A stretch of DNA of 64,000 nt from Siminovitchia thermophila (GTDB lineage Bacteria; Bacillota; Bacilli; Bacillales; Bacillaceae_C), in NCBI RefSeq assembly GCF_016909185.1, contig NZ_JAFBFH010000016.1, forward strand, positions 1 through 64,000, given 5' to 3'. The notes below the pieces were generated by a model. That model ran no database searches and was not told where the DNA came from. It saw nothing but the letters and a program-made list of their open reading frames with translations. The position numbers and the translations under genes are program-made. Of this stretch, positions 26,862 to 36,538 are shown one piece after another; position 1 is the first letter of the stretch; each line of letters opens with the position of its first letter.

Positions 26862-27139
26862 TGGAGGAAATGTAAAAGCATGGCTGCCCTTCAAGCCTTT
26901 TTTAAATGAATCCAGGCTTGGGCAATTGGAATGTTTCTTTCCGGAGTCATCCCATTACTGTCTTAGCAAACACGTAATATTATTTTTTAAAACAGATAGC
27001 CGGTCCTGTAGACAGGTTGTCAAGCATCTAGTTACCTGGCCTGATCATGAATCTGGTTTTTTTATTTATCTTCTACCCTTCCGCATTAGCCAATCTTCGA
27101 TGTTAATTGTGAAAACTTCTCTATTTTCCCTTACAGGAA

Positions 27140-27172
27140 TTGACACATTCTATAGCCCTCTTCCTTTATACT
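27140..27172 (+). promoter_or_regulatory. spoIIG-type sigma-A promoter with long spacer
   Basis: Consensus TTGACA (27140-27145) and TATACT (27167-27172) are separated by 21 bases rather than 17. The B. subtilis spoIIG promoter is known for a similarly over-long spacer, which makes it dependent on Spo0A~P. Upstream, TTCGATG at 27096 and TTGTGAA at 27107 loosely resemble 0A boxes (TTCGACA/TGTCGAA). Confidence 0.6.
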
Positions 27173-27232
27173 AAACGATAATGAATAAAAGGACTGCCCT
27201 TGCGCTATGATCCACTTGGGGAGGGAGGGTCA

Positions 27233-28159
27233 TTGGTTGTTTATTTGGATATCATATGGCTTTTAAATGTCTTGGTAGACAGCTTGCTTTTATGGATAAC
27301 AGCTATTTTTTTAAAAAGGCATGTCAAACTCTGGCGTCTCTTACTCGGGGGGATTGCAGGATCCATTGTCGTTCTTTTGGCTGTTACTCCGGTAGCCGAG
27401 ATGTCCGGCCACCCGCTTGCAAAGTTTGGTTTATCCGTTTTTATGGTGATGATCACCTTCGGGTATAAAAGATTTAAAACGTTCATCTCCTCCCTGCTGA
27501 CATTTTATTTCGCTACATTTCTCATGGGAGGAACTCTTATAGGTGTTCACTATTTTCTCTCATTCGACATGGATCTTGAAACAGCTTATTTTCTTGAGAG
27601 CATAAAAGGGTTTGGCGATCCGATCAGCTGGCTGTTTGTAATCTTTGCATTTCCGCTCGCGTGGTATTTTTCAAGGAAAAGAGTGGACGATATGACGATT
27701 TCGTCTGTTGAATATAGTGTATTGGCAGATGTTTCCATCCACTTGAACGGACTCCATATTCATGTAAAGGGTTTGATTGACAGCGGCAATCAATTGTATG
27801 ATCCCATCTCCAAAACTCCGGTTATGATCATTTCGACTCATTCTTTAAAAGAGGTCTTGCCGGAAGAAATCGTGAACCTATCCAATGAGTCGAACCACTC
27901 ACTTGAGGTTGCTTCGGAATTGCCTGATCAGTGGAGGGAAAAGATGAGGCTTATTCCCGCAAAAACGCTGGGAATGAATCACCAGCTTTTATTCGCTTTT
28001 AAGCCAGAATCAATCAAGATCAAAATGAATGACCAGGAGAAGGTTGCTAGAAAAGCTTTGATTGCTTTTACAGACCAACATCTGTCCAGCGATGGCACAT
28101 TTGAGTGTATTGTACATCCTCTCATTATCGAGCAAGCAATCTCCGAGTCAGCATCATAA
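27233..28159 (+). CDS. spoIIGA: Pro-sigma-E processing protease SpoIIGA
   Basis: This 308-residue sporulation protease has an N-terminal half with five membrane helices (about residues 1-150) and a C-terminal cytoplasmic aspartic-protease-like domain. The motif LIDSGNQLYDPISKTPVMI holds the catalytic Asp at residue 183. It cleaves the pro-sequence from sigma-E at the mother-cell side of the septum when signalled by SpoIIR. The frame is open further upstream, but the TTG at 27233 follows GGGAGGGAGGGT and gives the expected MVVYLDIIWLLN start. sigE begins 36 bases after its stop. Confidence 0.95.
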   Translation: MVVYLDIIWLLNVLVDSLLLWITAIFLKRHVKLWRLLLGGIAGSIVVLLAVTPVAEMSGHPLAKFGLSVFMVMITFGYKRFKTFISSLLTFYFATFLMGGTLIGVHYFLSFDMDLETAYFLESIKGFGDPISWLFVIFAFPLAWYFSRKRVDDMTISSVEYSVLADVSIHLNGLHIHVKGLIDSGNQLYDPISKTPVMIISTHSLKEVLPEEIVNLSNESNHSLEVASELPDQWREKMRLIPAKTLGMNHQLLFAFKPESIKIKMNDQEKVARKALIAFTDQHLSSDGTFECIVHPLIIEQAISESAS

Positions 28160-28195
28160 GTGCCGCACAACAAAAAAATTCAGGGAGGACATATC

Positions 28196-28915
28196 GTGAA
28201 AAAGTTTCGGTTTCGCATCACATATTATTGGTATAAGTTCCTCATGAAATTGGGATGGAAAACAGATGAAGTTTATTACATAGGGGGAAGTGAGGCTCTT
28301 CCTCCCCCGCTTTCCAAGGAAGAGGAAGCGGTTCTTCTTGAAAAGCTTCCCAAAGGGGACAAGACCGCAAGGTCCATGCTGATTGAAAGGAATTTAAGGT
28401 TGGTAGTTTATATTGCCAGAAAATTTGAAAATACCGGGATCAATATTGAGGACTTAATCAGCATTGGAACGATCGGACTCATTAAAGCGGTCAATACGTT
28501 TAATCCCGAGAAAAAGATAAAACTGGCGACCTATGCTTCACGGTGTATTGAAAATGAAATTCTCATGTATTTGCGCCGAAATAACAAAACAAGATCCGAA
28601 GTCTCCTTTGATGAGCCGCTTAACATTGATTGGGATGGCAACGAGCTGTTGTTGTCTGATGTATTGGGGACGGAAAATGATATTATCACAAGGGATCTCG
28701 AGGCGAATGTGGACAAGAAACTGTTATTCAATGCGTTGGAAAAATTAAACCATCGGGAAAAACAGATTATGGAGCTTCGTTTTGGCCTGGCGGGTGGGGA
28801 GGAAAAAACACAAAAAGACGTTGCGGAAATTCTGGGCATTTCCCAATCGTATATTTCGCGACTAGAGAAAAGAATTATCAAACGCCTCAGAAAAGAATTC
28901 AATAAAATGATTTAA
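28196..28915 (+). CDS. sigE: RNA polymerase sigma-E precursor (mother cell, early)
   Basis: This 239-residue sigma-70 family factor directs early mother-cell transcription. The N-terminal pro-sequence ([20 protein letters not shown] and following residues) keeps it inactive at the membrane until SpoIIGA cleaves it. Region 2 contains [17 protein letters not shown] and [20 protein letters not shown]; region 4 contains [16 protein letters not shown]. The GTG at 28196 follows CAGGGAGGAC; twelve upstream in-frame codons are rejected because the resulting length exactly matches B. subtilis sigma-E. It is co-transcribed with spoIIGA. Confidence 0.97.
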   Translation: MKKFRFRITYYWYKFLMKLGWKTDEVYYIGGSEALPPPLSKEEEAVLLEKLPKGDKTARSMLIERNLRLVVYIARKFENTGINIEDLISIGTIGLIKAVNTFNPEKKIKLATYASRCIENEILMYLRRNNKTRSEVSFDEPLNIDWDGNELLLSDVLGTENDIITRDLEANVDKKLLFNALEKLNHREKQIMELRFGLAGGEEKTQKDVAEILGISQSYISRLEKRIIKRLRKEFNKMI

Positions 28916-28997
28916 GAACTAAAAAATTATTTTGAACGAAAAGCAAAGGACGGCAGAGGCTCACATGGATTTATAAGCGGCAGGAAGAAATGGGAAT

Positions 28998-29027
28998 GCA
29001 TATATTTTCCTCCCAGGGAGATACTTA
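28998..29027 (+). promoter_or_regulatory. Forespore (sigma-F/sigma-G) promoter candidate for sigG
   Basis: GCATA (28998-29002), 15 bases, then GAGATACTTA (29018-29027) fits the shared sigma-F/sigma-G pattern of a GYATA-type -35 and a -10 ending in ATACTTA. It lies about 37 bases before sigG, which in B. subtilis is transcribed by sigma-F and then by sigma-G itself. Confidence 0.5.
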
Positions 29028-29063
29028 CACTGTAAGCAAGCTCCTGCTAGGAGGGAAAAACTG

Positions 29064-29846
29064 TTGAAGCGAAATAAGGTGGAAATTTGCGGTGTGGATA
29101 CTTCAAAGCTCCCTGTTTTGAAAAATGAGGAAATGCGGGAACTGTTGAAGCAAATGCAACAAGGGGATGTAACAGCCAGAGAAAAACTGATCAACGGCAA
29201 TCTGCGCCTTGTGTTAAGCGTCATTCAACGTTTTAACAACCGGGGAGAGTATGTGGACGACTTATTTCAGGTCGGGTGTATCGGATTAATGAAATCAATA
29301 GATAATTTCGACCTCAGCCAAAATGTCCGCTTTTCAACGTATGCCGTCCCGATGATCATTGGGGAAATCCGCCGATATTTACGGGATAACAACCCTATCC
29401 GGGTATCGCGTTCATTGCGGGACATCGCTTATAAAGCACTCCATGTACGTGAACGGTTAATGGCAAAAACGTCTAAGGAGCCAACAGCAGCGGAAATTGC
29501 CCGTGAACTGGAAATCCCTCATGAAGAAGTTGTTTTTGCCCTTGATGCCATTCAAGACCCTGTCTCTTTGTTTGAGCCGATATATAACGACGGTGGGGAC
29601 CCCATTTTTGTCATGGATCAATTGAGCGACGAAAAGAGCAGGGATAGCCAGTGGATTGAAGAAATCGCTTTGCATGATGGCCTGCAGCGGCTGAATGATA
29701 GGGAAAAGATGATCATCCGCAAACGGTTTTTTCAAGGAAAGACCCAAATGGAAGTGGCAGAGGAAATTGGCATATCCCAAGCACAAGTATCAAGATTGGA
29801 AAAAGCCGCTATTAAACAAATGAATAAAAACATCAACATTCAATGA
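29064..29846 (+). CDS. sigG: RNA polymerase sigma-G (forespore, late)
   Basis: This 260-residue sigma factor controls late forespore genes. The opening VEICGVDTSKLPVLKNEEM is characteristic of sigma-G. Region 2 contains NLRLVLSVIQRFNNRGEYVDDLFQ (shown in part) and KSIDNFDLSQNVRFSTYAV; region 3 contains DNNPIRVSRSLRDIAYKAL; region 4 contains EEIGISQAQVSRLEKAAIKQ. The start is TTG 29064 after TAGGAGGG. It follows sigE by about 150 bases with its own likely promoter and ends in a terminator. Confidence 0.97.
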   Translation: MKRNKVEICGVDTSKLPVLKNEEMRELLKQMQQGDVTAREKLINGNLRLVLSVIQRFNNRGEYVDDLFQVGCIGLMKSIDNFDLSQNVRFSTYAVPMIIGEIRRYLRDNNPIRVSRSLRDIAYKALHVRERLMAKTSKEPTAAEIARELEIPHEEVVFALDAIQDPVSLFEPIYNDGGDPIFVMDQLSDEKSRDSQWIEEIALHDGLQRLNDREKMIIRKRFFQGKTQMEVAEEIGISQAQVSRLEKAAIKQMNKNINIQ

Positions 29847-29884
29847 GCCGGATTTCACTATACGAAATCCGGCTTTCGCTTATC
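29846..29884 (+). terminator. Intrinsic terminator after sigG
   Basis: AGCCGGATTTC pairs with GAAATCCGGCT around ACTATAC and is followed by TTCGCTT. Confidence 0.85.
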
Positions 29885-29951
29885 ATGAAAGGCTAAGGGT
29901 GTTGCATATACTTATAGTATATAAAAAGCATGGCGGGAAGCGGGGATCATA

Positions 29952-30227
29952 ATGGTAAGAATATCGGAATTTCAATTAAAAGATGTGGTGAATGTGACAG
30001 ATGGCCGCAAGCTTGGAAATATAGGCGATATCGATATAAATCTTGATACGGGTAAAATAGAGTCGATCATTATTAGCCAAACAGGCAAACTGCTTGGTTT
30101 TTTTGGAAAAGAAGATGAAATCATTATTCCCTGGAATCAAATTATCAAAATCGGAACGGATGTCATTCTTGTGAGGCACAGCAGTGCCAAATTTGAACAA
30201 CAGCAGCTTAACATGCCAAAAGATTAA
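29952..30227 (+). CDS. ylmC: PRC-barrel protein YlmC/YmxH family
   Basis: This 91-residue single PRC-barrel-domain protein has the strands LKDVVNVTDGRKLGNIGDIDI, GKIESIIISQ, LGFFGKEDEIIIPWNQI and IGTDVILVR. This is the YlmC/YmxH pattern of spore formers, often expressed during sporulation; the exact role is not known. The C-terminal AKFEQQQLNMPKD is a short polar tail. The ATG follows GGGGATCATA. In B. subtilis ylmD follows, but here ylmE is next, after about 90 bases. Confidence 0.88.
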   Translation: MVRISEFQLKDVVNVTDGRKLGNIGDIDINLDTGKIESIIISQTGKLLGFFGKEDEIIIPWNQIIKIGTDVILVRHSSAKFEQQQLNMPKD

Positions 30228-30320
30228 GATTATCCATGCTGTTCGCATGCTTTTGTGGTACACTAAAGAAAATGTCATTTTACGCGAATATATACAACAA
30301 GAATATAGGGGTAATGAATC

Positions 30321-30992
30321 GTGAAAGTTATTGAAAAGCTGCATTTGATTCAACAGGAAATCGCAGAAGCATGCGCCCGGTCCAACCGGAATCCTGAAGA
30401 CATCACCATCGTGGCGGTAACGAAATATGTGACAATAGACAGGGCTGTGGAAGCACTTGAAGCGGGCATTCAGCATTTTGGTGAAAACCGAGATGACGGT
30501 CTGCAGAAAAAATGGGAAGTTTTAAAAGACAAGCCCACATGGCATTTCATCGGAACACTCCAATCCCGAAAAGTTAAAAATATTATTGACAAGGTAACGT
30601 ATATTCACTCGCTTGACCGGCTATCGTTGGCAAAAGAAATTAACAAAAGAGCCGAACAATCTGTTAAGTGCTTTGTCCAAGTAAACGTTTCCGGTGAAGA
30701 GTCAAAACACGGGTTGGATCCTGGTCAGGTGAAAGAGTTTATTGAACAATTGGCCCAATTTGATAAAATAATTGTTGCCGGATTAATGACGATGGCGCCA
30801 TTAACAGATGACGAGGATATGTTACGCACCTGTTTTCGAAAACTGAAGCATTTGCAAACAGAAATCAAACAGTTGGATTTGCCGCATGCGCCATGTGAAG
30901 ATCTGTCGATGGGCATGTCCAATGATTTCAAAATTGCCATAGAAGAGGGGGCAACTTTCGTCCGCATCGGGTCCGCTCTTGTTGGTGAATGA
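30321..30992 (+). CDS. ylmE: YggS family PLP homeostasis protein YlmE
   Basis: This 223-residue single-domain protein has the alanine-racemase-like TIM barrel fold. It binds pyridoxal phosphate through the lysine in IVAVTKYV (about residue 36) and is thought to buffer cellular PLP. Other family motifs are HFGENRDDGLQKKW, WHFIGTLQSRKVKNI, VNVSGEESKHGL, GLMTMAPL, and the phosphate site LSMGMSNDFKIAIEEGATFVRIG, shown in part. The start is GTG 30321. It leads into sepF 18 bases later. B. subtilis ylmE is in the same cluster. Confidence 0.93.
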   Translation: MKVIEKLHLIQQEIAEACARSNRNPEDITIVAVTKYVTIDRAVEALEAGIQHFGENRDDGLQKKWEVLKDKPTWHFIGTLQSRKVKNIIDKVTYIHSLDRLSLAKEINKRAEQSVKCFVQVNVSGEESKHGLDPGQVKEFIEQLAQFDKIIVAGLMTMAPLTDDEDMLRTCFRKLKHLQTEIKQLDLPHAPCEDLSMGMSNDFKIAIEEGATFVRIGSALVGE

Positions 30993-31010
30993 TGCGAAGG
31001 AGGCACGAAA

Positions 31011-31454
31011 TTGGGTATTAAATCAAAATTTAAAAACTTTTTTTTGCTGGAAGATGAGTATGAATACGCTGAAGAAGAAAAAGTGGCTAACGAACCTGAG
31101 GAAACAAAAAAACCAAGCACACCGGCTACACGGAAGCAAAATGTCGTCAGTCTGCAAAGCGTACAACAGTCTTCCAAGGTAATATTGATTGAACCGAGAG
31201 TATATGCCGAAGCACAGGAAGTAGCGGATCATTTGGTCAACCGCCGAGCGGTTGTCGTTAATTTACAACGTATTCAGCACGACCAGGCAGTCAGAATCGT
31301 CGACTTTTTAAGCGGTACTGTTTACGCTATAGGAGGCGACATACAAAGAATCGGCAAGGATATTTTTCTCTGTACGCCTGATAACGTGGAAGTATCAGGA
31401 AATATTACAGAAATGATAGACACCGATCATTATGATGATACGAGGTGGTCATAA
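31011..31454 (+). CDS. sepF: Cell division protein SepF
   Basis: This 147-residue protein bundles FtsZ filaments and anchors them to the membrane. The N-terminal amphipathic helix ([18 protein letters not shown]) inserts in the membrane. An acidic and basic linker (about 22-60) leads to the C-terminal SepF domain with [51 protein letters not shown] and [13 protein letters not shown]. The start is TTG at 31011 with AAGGAGG seven bases upstream. ylmG starts just after it. Confidence 0.96.
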   Translation: MGIKSKFKNFFLLEDEYEYAEEEKVANEPEETKKPSTPATRKQNVVSLQSVQQSSKVILIEPRVYAEAQEVADHLVNRRAVVVNLQRIQHDQAVRIVDFLSGTVYAIGGDIQRIGKDIFLCTPDNVEVSGNITEMIDTDHYDDTRWS

Positions 31455-31458
31455 CGGG

Positions 31459-31722
31459 ATGACATTAATAACTGCTATAATTGTACAATTGATTCAACTA
31501 TATTCTTGGGCATTAATTATATACATATTAATGTCGTGGTTTCCGAACGCCAGAGAATCTGGAATCGGGCAGTTTCTGGGGCGGATTTGCGAACCTTATT
31601 TGGAACCATTCCGCAGAATTGTGCCGCCCCTTGGCATGATTGATATTTCTCCGATTGTCGCTTTTATTGTTCTCAAGCTTGCGACAATGGGATTACTTGA
31701 AATTGCCAAATGGGTGGGATAA
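31459..31722 (+). CDS. ylmG: YggT family membrane protein YlmG
   Basis: This 87-residue membrane protein of the YggT family has two hydrophobic helices, the first at about residues 3-26 and the second about 60-84. They flank the conserved stretch [16 protein letters not shown] and [22 protein letters not shown] (shown in part). Homologues take part in cell division or membrane protein organisation, with the exact role unresolved. The frame is open further upstream over the end of sepF; the ATG at 31459 gives the usual length. GAGGTGG lies somewhat far upstream. Confidence 0.88.
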   Translation: MTLITAIIVQLIQLYSWALIIYILMSWFPNARESGIGQFLGRICEPYLEPFRRIVPPLGMIDISPIVAFIVLKLATMGLLEIAKWVG

Positions 31723-31788
31723 GGGTTTGGGGCCGCTGAGCTCCTTGACTCATGATCCGAGTGTTTTTTGCAAATGGGGTTGACCGTT

Positions 31789-32568
31789 TTGGATGATATA
31801 TATCAACATTTTCGCAAGGAAGAAAAACAATTTATTGATTTGGCGATGGACTGGAAAGAGTTTGTGGAAAGAACCTATGCAGAGAAATTGACAGACTTTC
31901 TTGATCCAAGACAACAGTTCATATTACAGTCGGTTGTCGGTGATGGACCTGATGTCCGCTATGCTTTTTTTGGAGGAGGTCCTTCTTGTGAGCGTAAAAG
32001 GGCACTCATTTTTCCGGATTATTTAAAACCGCAAGAAGATCACTTTCAAATCGGCTTGTACGAGATTGATTATCCCCGGAAGTTTGTGAAGCTGGAACAT
32101 CGCATGGTGCTCGGGTCGTTAATGTCCCTGGGGATCAAGCGAGAGAAGTTTGGCGACATCATTGTAAACGGGGATCGCATTCAGTTTTTTTCCAGTACGG
32201 AAATTGAAGATTATATCATCTCTCAATTTAAAGAGGTCGGCAAGGCCAATGTGACAATTCAAAAGCTTGGGCTGGATGAAGTGATTGAACGGGAAGAAGA
32301 GTGGGTCCAGATGGAAAAGACTGCTTCCTCGATGCGGCTGGATGCTATTATTTCTGCCGCTTTTTCCGTTTCAAGGCAAAAAGCCCAATCAATCATCGGT
32401 CAAAAGTTGGTAAAATTAAACTGGAAAATAACCGAACAACCGGCAACGGACTGTTTTGAAGGTGATATGATCTCTGCGCGCAGGCTTGGAAGGTGTAAGA
32501 TTATCCGCATTTTGGGAGAAACGAAAAAACAGAAGCTTAGGATACAATTCGGGATGGTAAAATCTTAA
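31789..32568 (+). CDS. ylmH: S4-domain RNA-binding protein YlmH
   Basis: This is a protein of about 259 residues with a C-terminal S4 RNA-binding domain (about 180-245; SSMRLDAIISAAFSVSRQKA, then KVKLNWK-like and EGDMISARRLGR). The N-terminal part includes the family signatures IYQHFRKEEKQFIDLAMDW, LTDFLDPRQQFIL and FFGGGPSCERKRALIFP. YlmH binds ribosomes and has been linked to rescue of stalled 50S subunits carrying peptidyl-tRNA. The start is uncertain: TTG 31789 best matches homologues, while ATG 31774 gives five more residues. Neither has a good Shine-Dalgarno. It lies between ylmG and divIVA, as in B. subtilis. Confidence 0.88.
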   Translation: MDDIYQHFRKEEKQFIDLAMDWKEFVERTYAEKLTDFLDPRQQFILQSVVGDGPDVRYAFFGGGPSCERKRALIFPDYLKPQEDHFQIGLYEIDYPRKFVKLEHRMVLGSLMSLGIKREKFGDIIVNGDRIQFFSSTEIEDYIISQFKEVGKANVTIQKLGLDEVIEREEEWVQMEKTASSMRLDAIISAAFSVSRQKAQSIIGQKLVKLNWKITEQPATDCFEGDMISARRLGRCKIIRILGETKKQKLRIQFGMVKS

Positions 32569-32654
32569 ATTTGAAAAGAATCTCCCCAGACTTAGACAAA
32601 ATTCGTTATAATATATGTATCTTATGATGAGGAAAAGCACTAGGAGGTGGCATG

Positions 32655-33170
32655 ATGCCGTTAACGCCGGTAGACATACATAATAAAGAATTCAGCAAAA
32701 GAATGAGCGGTTATGATAGAGATGAAGTCAATGAGTTTCTTGATCAGGTTATAAAAGACTATGAGCTTTTAATACGCGAAAAAAAAGAATTAGAAGACCA
32801 ATTGGCTGCTATGAATGAGCGTCTGGGCCACTTCAACAATATAGAGGAAACGCTTAATAAGTCGATTGTTGTGGCTCAGGAGGCTGCTGAAGAAGTAAAA
32901 GGCAATGCATTGAAAGAAGCAAAGCTGATCATACGTGAAGCTGAAAAAAATGCAGATAGAATTGTAAATGAAGCTTTATCAAAAGCGCGAAAGATCGCCT
33001 TGGAAATTGAAGAACTAAAGAAGCAGTCAAAAGTATTCCGCACACGTTTCCGCATGTTGATCGAGGCTCAGCTTGACCTGTTGCAAAGCGATGATTGGGA
33101 TAAACTGATGGAGTTTGAACTTGATGCTACCGAACTCACTTCTTTAGAAGAGGCGGAAGAAGTAGAGTAG
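32655..33170 (+). CDS. divIVA: Septum site-determining/polar scaffold protein DivIVA
   Basis: This 171-residue coiled-coil protein binds negatively curved membrane at septa and poles and recruits MinJ/MinCD and, in sporulation, RacA. The membrane-binding N-terminus is PLTPVDIHNKEFSKRMSGYD, with the DEVNEFLDQV segment next. Two coiled-coil regions follow (about 25-65 and 70-155), with the nearly invariant IEETLNKSIVVAQEAAEEV and KQSKVFRTRFRMLIEAQLDL. GGAGGTGG fits the second of two adjacent ATGs (32655). Confidence 0.96.
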   Translation: MPLTPVDIHNKEFSKRMSGYDRDEVNEFLDQVIKDYELLIREKKELEDQLAAMNERLGHFNNIEETLNKSIVVAQEAAEEVKGNALKEAKLIIREAEKNADRIVNEALSKARKIALEIEELKKQSKVFRTRFRMLIEAQLDLLQSDDWDKLMEFELDATELTSLEEAEEVE

Positions 33171-33173
33171 AAC

Positions 33174-33203
33174 TTGACATCATTTTGAGTGCTCACATAT
33201 AAT
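33174..33203 (+). promoter_or_regulatory. Sigma-A promoter for the ileS leader
   Basis: TTGACA and TATAAT are separated by 18 bases, just after the divIVA stop and immediately before the T-box leader. Both hexamers are perfect consensus. Confidence 0.85.
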
Positions 33204-33209
33204 AATAGT

Positions 33210-33600
33210 AATTTTACAGGGAATAAAGCGATGATAGGGAAAGTACATTTTTAAAAAAGCCATTCAAGCGATCCGGGGATGGTGGAAGCCCGGGATGGAA
33301 GAGAAATGGAAAATCACCCTTGAGTACTCGAAACGAAAGCCTTTGGTAAGTAGATGAGAGCGGCTGATCAACGATACTGATTCAGAGTGGACAAATGCAC
33401 TTTAAAGTGTGTTCAAAAAGGAGTATAAAAGGACCAAGAATTTCGAGGCATCGCAGTTTGCGCAGCATAGTTGCCAGTGAAGAAATTCGATGTGTCATTT
33501 TTAACGAACTTTTTGAGTAACACTTTTATGCATGTCTAATTGGGTGGTACCGCGGGAATATAACCTTCTCGTCCCTTGTGGGGATGTGAAGGTTTTTTGC
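33210..33600 (+). promoter_or_regulatory. T-box riboswitch, isoleucine specific
   Basis: The T-box sequence TGGTACCGCGGG is at about 33545. Upstream are the stem I features: GGATGGTGGAAGCCC in the distal part and AATCACCCTTGAGTACTC around the specifier loop. The codon before ACCC is ATC (33313-33315), which specifies isoleucine and fits the downstream gene. The competing terminator is AACCTTCTCGTCCC with GGGGATGTGAAGGTT and a T run at 33562-33600. Uncharged tRNA-Ile would stabilise the antiterminator and switch ileS on. Confidence 0.95.
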
Positions 33601-33677
33601 ATTGTAAGAAGAAATGTTGAAAAATGCGTTGTACAAGGCCGGATGGCTGCAAGATAAAAGTTGAAGGAGGAAAAAAA

Positions 33678-36437
33678 ATGGATTATAAAGATACGTTGCT
33701 TATGCCGAAAACGGATTTCCCAATGCGAGGGAACTTGCCGAAAAGAGAGCCGGAAATCCAGGCATGGTGGGAGGAACAAGATATTTATCGGAAAGTCCAG
33801 GAAAGGACGGCGGGCAGGCCGCTTTATATTCTTCATGACGGCCCCCCATTCGCCAATGGCAGTCTTCATATGGGGCATGCGCTCAATAAAACGTTAAAGG
33901 ATTTTATCGTCCGCTACAAATCGATGGCTGGTTTTTGCGCCCCTTATGTTCCGGGCTGGGACACTCACGGCCTTCCGATTGAACAGGTTTTGACCAATAA
34001 AGGTGTAAAGCGAAAGGAGATGTCGGTTGCCGAGTTCAGGGAAAAATGTGCCCAGTACGCGCTTGAGCAAATTGACAACCAGCGCAAGGAGTTTAAACGG
34101 CTCGGTGTACGGGGGGATTGGGAAAATCCTTATATTACGCTAGAGCCCGAGTATGAGGCGGAACAGATAAAAGTGTTCGGTGAAATGGCCAAAAAGGGCT
34201 ATATTTACAAAGGGAAAAAACCCGTATACTGGTCGCCTTCGAGTGAATCTGCACTGGCGGAAGCGGAAATTGAATATAAAGACAAACGTTCTCCGTCCAT
34301 TTATGTTGCCTTTCCTGTAAAAGACGGCAAACAAGTACTGAAAGAAGGAACTTATTTGATTGTTTGGACCACAACGCCGTGGACCATCCCGGCCAATCTC
34401 GCGATTGCCGTGCATCCTGACTTACAATATGCAGTCGTTGAGCATGAAGGCAAACAATATGTTCTGGCCAAAGATCTGTTGGAAAAAGTAGCTTCTTTAC
34501 TTGAATGGGATCGATATGAAACGGTGAAAACCTTGAAAGGAAATGAGCTGGAGCATGTAACAGCCACACATCCGCTTTATGAAAGGGATTCGCTTGTAGT
34601 CCTTGGTGAGCATGTCACGGTTGATGCCGGTACGGGATGTGTCCATACTGCTCCCGGGCACGGAGAAGACGACTTTTATATTGGCCAAAAATATAGACTT
34701 GATGTGCTTTGCCCTGTTGATGATAAAGGTTATATGACAGATGAGGCGCCCGGTTTTGAAGGGTTGTTTTATGATAAGGCGAACAAACCGATCACCGAAA
34801 AGCTGGATGAAGCAGGAGCGCTTTTAAAGCTTGAATTCATTACACACTCGTATCCGCATGATTGGCGGACGAAAAAGCCGGTTATTTACCGCGCGACCCC
34901 CCAATGGTTTACTTCCATTAAAGATTTCCGGTCCGAACTTCTTGAGGCGATCAAAGAAGTAAAATGGACTCCGAAATGGGGAGAGACACGGCTGTACAAT
35001 ATGGTACGCGATCGTGGCGACTGGTGTATTTCAAGGCAAAGGGTATGGGGAGTGCCCATTCCCGTATTTTATGCGGAAAACGGGGAGCCGATTATTACGG
35101 ATGAAACGATTACCCATGTTTCCGAACTGTTCCGCAAGCACGGCTCCAACATTTGGTTTGAAAAAGAAGCGTCTGAGCTGTTGCCTGAAGGCTTTACACA
35201 TCCGGGAAGCCCCAACGGCATTTTCACAAAAGAAACGGATATTATGGATGTTTGGTTTGATTCCGGTTCTTCCCATCAGAGCGTCTTGAACGTCCGCGAA
35301 GACCTAAGAAGGCCTGCGGATTTATATCTGGAAGGTTCGGACCAATACCGCGGCTGGTTTAACTCTTCTTTAACAACTTCGGTCGCCGTCACGGGAAAAG
35401 CACCATATAAAGGAGTGCTGAGCCATGGATTTGCTCTTGATGGCGAAGGCCATAAAATGAGTAAATCTCTGGGCAATGTTATTGTACCAGCCAAAATTAC
35501 GAGCCAATTTGGAGCAGAAATATTCCGTCTTTGGGTTGCTTCGGTTGATTATCAATCAGATGTCAGAATTTCCGACGCTATTTTAAAACAAGTAAGTGAA
35601 GTATATCGGAAAATCAGGAATACCTTCCGCTTCATGCTTGGAAATCTGGCAGATTTTGATCCCAAAACACATTCGGTTCCAACAGCCAAGCTGAGGGAAG
35701 TCGACCAATTTCTGCTTGTCAGGCTAAACAACTTGATAAAAGAATCATTGGCGGCATATGAAGATTTTGAGTTTGCCGATATTTATCACGCGGTGAACAA
35801 TTTCTGTACAAACGACTTAAGTTCTTTTTACATGGACTTTGCCAAAGATGTGCTGTACATTGAAGCGGCAAATCACTTTGAAAGAAGAGCCATGCAAACG
35901 GTCATGTACAAATGTGTTGTGACTCTGGCAAAATTATTGTCGCCGCTTCTGCCGCATACTACGGATGAAGTGTGGTCATACATCCCTGGTGTAGAGGAAA
36001 TCAGCGTTCAATTAACGGATATGCCCCAACCAGAAGAAATTGCCGATAGCGAAAATCTTGAACATAAATGGAACGAATTTTTGCGTGTGCGCGATGACGT
36101 ATTAAAAGCGCTGGAAGAAGCCAGAAACGATAAAGTGATCGGCAAATCGCTTACCGCAAAAGTGACCCTTTACGTTAATGATGAAGTAAAGACGCTGCTG
36201 GAAAGTATTTCTGAAGACATTAAACAGTTGTTTATTGTTTCAGCGTTTGAAGTGGGTGGCGCGTACGATGATGCGCCGGACAGCGCCTTGAAGCTGGAAC
36301 GTGCTGCTGTTGTTGTTGAGAAGGCTGAAGGCGAAACATGTGCCCGCTGCTGGGTCGTGACACCAACCGTCGGAGAAGATGCGGATTATCCGGATATTTG
36401 CCCGCGTTGTGCCAATGTCGTTAAGCAGTTAACATGA
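33678..36437 (+). CDS. ileS: Isoleucyl-tRNA synthetase
   Basis: This 919-residue class I synthetase charges tRNA-Ile. The HIGH motif is [18 protein letters not shown] (HMGH at about 64-67), and KMSKS lies near residue 593 in [16 protein letters not shown]. The CP1 editing domain between them includes [16 protein letters not shown] and the [15 protein letters not shown] threonine-rich region. The C-terminus carries a zinc-binding domain, CARCW near residue 888 and CPRC near 907. The open frame begins earlier, but AAGGAGG precedes the ATG at 33678. Its expression is controlled by the T-box leader. Confidence 0.98.
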   Translation: MDYKDTLLMPKTDFPMRGNLPKREPEIQAWWEEQDIYRKVQERTAGRPLYILHDGPPFANGSLHMGHALNKTLKDFIVRYKSMAGFCAPYVPGWDTHGLPIEQVLTNKGVKRKEMSVAEFREKCAQYALEQIDNQRKEFKRLGVRGDWENPYITLEPEYEAEQIKVFGEMAKKGYIYKGKKPVYWSPSSESALAEAEIEYKDKRSPSIYVAFPVKDGKQVLKEGTYLIVWTTTPWTIPANLAIAVHPDLQYAVVEHEGKQYVLAKDLLEKVASLLEWDRYETVKTLKGNELEHVTATHPLYERDSLVVLGEHVTVDAGTGCVHTAPGHGEDDFYIGQKYRLDVLCPVDDKGYMTDEAPGFEGLFYDKANKPITEKLDEAGALLKLEFITHSYPHDWRTKKPVIYRATPQWFTSIKDFRSELLEAIKEVKWTPKWGETRLYNMVRDRGDWCISRQRVWGVPIPVFYAENGEPIITDETITHVSELFRKHGSNIWFEKEASELLPEGFTHPGSPNGIFTKETDIMDVWFDSGSSHQSVLNVREDLRRPADLYLEGSDQYRGWFNSSLTTSVAVTGKAPYKGVLSHGFALDGEGHKMSKSLGNVIVPAKITSQFGAEIFRLWVASVDYQSDVRISDAILKQVSEVYRKIRNTFRFMLGNLADFDPKTHSVPTAKLREVDQFLLVRLNNLIKESLAAYEDFEFADIYHAVNNFCTNDLSSFYMDFAKDVLYIEAANHFERRAMQTVMYKCVVTLAKLLSPLLPHTTDEVWSYIPGVEEISVQLTDMPQPEEIADSENLEHKWNEFLRVRDDVLKALEEARNDKVIGKSLTAKVTLYVNDEVKTLLESISEDIKQLFIVSAFEVGGAYDDAPDSALKLERAAVVVEKAEGETCARCWVVTPTVGEDADYPDICPRCANVVKQLT

Positions 36438-36444
36438 TTGATGG

Positions 36445-36478
36445 CAAGCCCTTCTTTTTCGGAGGGCTTGTTACTTTT
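36445..36478 (+). terminator. Intrinsic terminator after ileS
   Basis: CAAGCCCT pairs with AGGGCTTG around TCTTTTTCGG and is followed by TTACTTTTAA. Confidence 0.8.
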
Positions 36479-36538
36479 AAAAATAAGTGATTATAGCTAA
36501 AATGTAATTGGAATGAATTACGATACGGGGGTTTGCGC

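Noticed and set aside
26689-27174. 161-codon plus-strand frame over the 33-bp repeat
   Set aside because: No ribosome binding site, odd composition, and the repeat keeps the frame open because its period is a multiple of three.
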